Shown: in pieces, positions 5,307 to 6,917 of the stretch
How positions within the stretch are numbered: the stretch's first letter is position 1
Layout: each line of letters opens with the position of its first letter
Assembly (NCBI GenBank): GCA_934675225.1
Contig: CAKUQA010000068.1
Coordinates: 1-6,917, forward strand
From: an uncultured Candidatus Melainabacteria bacterium
GTDB lineage: Bacteria > Cyanobacteriota > Vampirovibrionia > Gastranaerophilales > Gastranaerophilaceae
Length of the DNA: 6,917 nt
Direction of reading: 5' to 3'
Position numbers and translations under genes: made by a program
The notes under the pieces: generated by a model
What the model was told of the DNA's origin: nothing
Databases searched by the model: none
Seen by the model: the letters and a program-made list of their open reading frames with translations, nothing else

Positions 5307-6431
5307 TTATCTTGTGTATACTCTAGGTAATCTGACTTTTAAACGGCAAGTTAATTCATAATTGATTGTACCTAAAATTTTTGCCCATTTATCAATAGAA
5401 TGTTTTTCATCCAATAATGTTATGACATCTCCGAGTTGTGCATCAACTCCTGTTATATCAAACATCATTTGATCCATTGTAATATTACCGATTTGCGGAA
5501 CTTCTTTCCCATTTAAAATTCCGGAAATTTTATTAGAAAGTCCTCTTGGTACACCATCTGCATAACCCAAAGGTACAGTTGCAATTTTTCTTGTTCCGTG
5601 AGCAGTAAATGTATGTCCATAACTTACCCCTTCACCATCTTTTGCATCATGTATATTAACTATTCTTGCTTTTAATGACAGTACTGGTTTTAAATCCGGT
5701 TTATTAACTTCTCCATCGCTCGGCAAATCCGGATAAAGTCCGTAAATTCCAATTCCTGCACGTCGCATATTGGAATTTGGAACATCATAACACATCGCTC
5801 CTGCAGTATTTAAAATATGAAGTAGCAATCCATCTGTATTTATTTGAGAAATAACTTTATTCCATCTATCAATTTGAATTTGAGTTTTTTCTCTAATTTC
5901 TGCATTCGCAAGGTGTGTGAATACTCCTCTGAAATCGAGATAATCAGCATTTCTGACTTCATTAATAAATTCTACTGCATTATCAACAGATACTCCAATT
6001 CTATTCATACCTGTGTCAAGTTTTACATGAACTTTTGGTTTTATGCCGGTTCTTTCATAAGCCTGTTTGCAAGCTTCAAGATGCTCTTTTGAAAAAATTG
6101 CGATTGTAATATCTGATTTTACGGCAGTTTCAACTGCCCAAACAGGGACAGCACCCAATACAAGAATTTCACAATTAATTTTTGCTTGTCTTAAATCCAC
6201 ACCTTCGTCAATCGAGGCAACTCCAAGCATATCTGCTCCGGAAGCTAAAAGGGTTGGTGCAATCATTACGGATCCGTGCCCATAAGCATCAGCTTTTACA
6301 ACTGCCAAAAGTTTTACATCTTTGGGAGTGTTTTTTCTTATTGCACGCATATTATGTGAAATATTTTCTAAATTAATTTCTACCCAACTGTCTCTATGGA
6401 TATTTATATTTGTTTGTCTAACGTTTTTCAT
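5307..6431 (-). CDS. alr: Alanine racemase
   Basis: A PLP-dependent, fold type III enzyme that interconverts L- and D-alanine, supplying D-Ala for peptidoglycan, in the cytoplasm. At 374 residues it is full length. The PLP lysine is K46 in VVKADAYGHG (44-53). KLDTGMNRIG (137-146), FTHLANAE (171-178), RRAGIGIYG (223-231, with the arginine facing the PLP ring nitrogen) and the second catalytic base Y271 in GVSYGHTF (268-275) follow. The C-terminal beta domain has PLGYADGVPR (287-296) and TMDQMMFD (318-325), and ends RLKVRLPRVYTR. The ATG at 6431 is favoured because the next Met (28) lies inside the barrel. It has no Shine-Dalgarno, and the -10 box ends 9 bases upstream. It leads an alr-lpd operon and diverges from a small membrane-protein gene. 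Nothing in the protein is unusual. Confidence 0.97.
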   Translation of the reverse strand: MKNVRQTNINIHRDSWVEINLENISHNMRAIRKNTPKDVKLLAVVKADAYGHGSVMIAPTLLASGADMLGVASIDEGVDLRQAKINCEILVLGAVPVWAVETAVKSDITIAIFSKEHLEACKQAYERTGIKPKVHVKLDTGMNRIGVSVDNAVEFINEVRNADYLDFRGVFTHLANAEIREKTQIQIDRWNKVISQINTDGLLLHILNTAGAMCYDVPNSNMRRAGIGIYGLYPDLPSDGEVNKPDLKPVLSLKARIVNIHDAKDGEGVSYGHTFTAHGTRKIATVPLGYADGVPRGLSNKISGILNGKEVPQIGNITMDQMMFDITGVDAQLGDVITLLDEKHSIDKWAKILGTINYELTCRLKVRLPRVYTR

Positions 6432-6440
6432 AGTAAATTC

Positions 6441-6469
6441 AGTATAGTACTAAAAGTTAGCTGTGGCAA
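6441..6469 (-). promoter_or_regulatory. Sigma70-like promoter of the alr-lpd operon
   Basis: On the minus strand TTGCCA (6469-6464), a 17-base spacer and TATACT (6446-6441); each box matches five of six consensus bases. Nine bases lie between the -10 and the alr ATG, so the predicted leader is about 0-3 bases, and no Shine-Dalgarno is present. Confidence 0.72.
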
Positions 6470-6540
6470 GAAAAATTTTAATATAATTTTTATATCTTGG
6501 AAAAATTTATGATGTAATATGAAAATATGGATTATGAATA

Positions 6541-6546
6541 GAGGAG
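6541..6546 (+). promoter_or_regulatory. Shine-Dalgarno site of the small PQ-loop-like gene
   Basis: GAGGAG, 6 bases before the ATG at 6553, a strong site that fixes the start. No convincing -35/-10 pair was found for this gene; TATAAT at 6482-6487 lacks a good -35. Confidence 0.8.
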
Positions 6547-6552
6547 AAAAAT

Positions 6553-6870
6553 ATGAGTGTATTTGAAGCCGGAATGATGGTATGTTTTGGAATTAGTTGG
6601 CCTGTAGCAGCTCTAAAAACCTATAAATGTAAATGTGTACATGGGAAAAGTATACATTTTTCTATGTTAATTTTATTAGGTTATATTTGTGGGATTGCAC
6701 ACAAAGTCCTTGATGATATGGATTGGGTATTTTGGCTGTACATAATGAATACCTTCTTTCTGCTTGTTGATATGTACCTGTATTACTTATATCGAAATAA
6801 TAAAGCTCCAATAGAACCTGTCGATGATAATTTTGATGACGAAAAAATTGAAGTTAAAAGTGAGGTATAA
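6553..6870 (+). CDS. Small three-helix membrane protein, PQ-loop/SemiSWEET-like
   Basis: A 105-residue protein with three predicted membrane helices at about 4-22, 34-52 and 58-80, then a short acidic tail (83-105, rich in D/E). The topology, one three-helix unit, matches SemiSWEET/PQ-loop proteins. So does the stretch after helix 1, W16-P17 followed by LKTYKCKCVHGKS (21-33), which resembles the P-x-x-x-K...K-S-x-x-G-x-S pattern after helix 1 of that family. The PQ dipeptide itself is replaced by PV. G43-Y44 and G47 in helix 2 and N66 in helix 3 are candidate pore residues. SemiSWEETs dimerise to carry sugars; a substrate here is unknown. A strong Shine-Dalgarno precedes it, and it diverges from alr across 121 bases. 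It may instead be an uncharacterised small membrane-protein family, so I give no symbol. Confidence 0.78.
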   Translation: MSVFEAGMMVCFGISWPVAALKTYKCKCVHGKSIHFSMLILLGYICGIAHKVLDDMDWVFWLYIMNTFFLLVDMYLYYLYRNNKAPIEPVDDNFDDEKIEVKSEV

Positions 6871-6902
6871 AAACTAAAATAAGATATAAAATTAAGTAGG
6901 AG

Positions 6903-6917
6903 GCTTGTTAATCAAGC
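6903..6917 (+). terminator. Possible terminator stem cut by the window edge
   Basis: GCTTG (6903-6907), loop TTAAT, CAAGC (6913-6917) form a perfect stem ending exactly at the edge, 33 bases after the PQ-loop-like gene stop. The preceding AGGAG could lengthen the stem if CTCCT follows outside the window. Alternatively the AGGAGG at 6899-6904 is the Shine-Dalgarno of a next gene. The sequence cannot decide. Confidence 0.4.

Noticed and set aside
5844..6376. Three plus-strand reading frames antisense to alr
   Set aside because: They lie opposite the conserved alr barrel motifs and overlap each other; nothing supports translation.
6482..6487. TATAAT as the promoter of the PQ-loop-like gene
   Set aside because: No acceptable -35 at 16-18 bases upstream; noted but not annotated as a promoter.

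Overview
This is a strongly AT-rich bacterial window with short intergenic gaps and eight protein-coding genes, one of them cut by the left edge. No rRNA, tRNA, CRISPR array, insertion sequence or attachment site was recognised, and no stretch longer than 300 bases lacks a gene. The gene set is mostly housekeeping: MurJ lipid II flippase, TsaC tRNA t6A synthesis enzyme, lipoyl synthase, dihydrolipoamide dehydrogenase and alanine racemase. The GGPFHSA-like stretch near the start of MurJ resembles cyanobacterial-type MurJ as I remember it. With the AT-richness, this makes a non-photosynthetic, gut-type relative of Cyanobacteria (Gastranaerophilales/Melainabacteria-like) my best guess. That is inference, and a Firmicute-like or other AT-rich host is not excluded.

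Layout. Bases 1-2040 (+) hold murJ (5'-truncated) and tsaC, 15 bases apart and probably one operon. Bases 2118-2817 (+) hold a two-gene MNT nucleotidyltransferase/HEPN module with its own promoter and an 11-base gene overlap, the one accessory element here. Bases 2822-3664 (-) hold lipA, whose stop lies 4 bases from the HEPN stop. Bases 3665-3761 are a compact divergent promoter region for lipA and a small exported protein gene (3762-4004, +). The small gene's 3' end overlaps the 3' end of lpd by 8 bases. Bases 3997-6431 (-) hold alr followed by lpd, 59 bases apart and probably co-transcribed. Bases 6553-6870 (+) hold a small three-helix membrane protein of PQ-loop/SemiSWEET type, and half a possible terminator lies at the right edge.

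Functionally, murJ and alr both serve peptidoglycan synthesis (lipid II export and D-alanine supply). lipA makes the lipoyl cofactor whose reduced form is reoxidised by Lpd in 2-oxoacid dehydrogenases or the glycine cleavage system. tsaC supports tRNA modification. The MNT/HEPN pair is the likely toxin-antitoxin or defence-type module.

The most interesting signals are these. Three genes (mnt, lipA, alr) have a sigma70-like -10 box 6-9 bases before the ATG and no Shine-Dalgarno, so they are predicted to make leaderless or nearly leaderless mRNAs, while all other complete genes have a clear Shine-Dalgarno. The HEPN protein has RX4Y where the canonical HEPN RNase motif has RX4-6H. The Lpd lacks about 26 residues just before its FAD-binding GD motif. 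The lipA/exported-protein promoters are mirror images with an identical 9-base -10 region. An 11-bp perfect inverted repeat inside lpd may end transcription of the opposing small gene.
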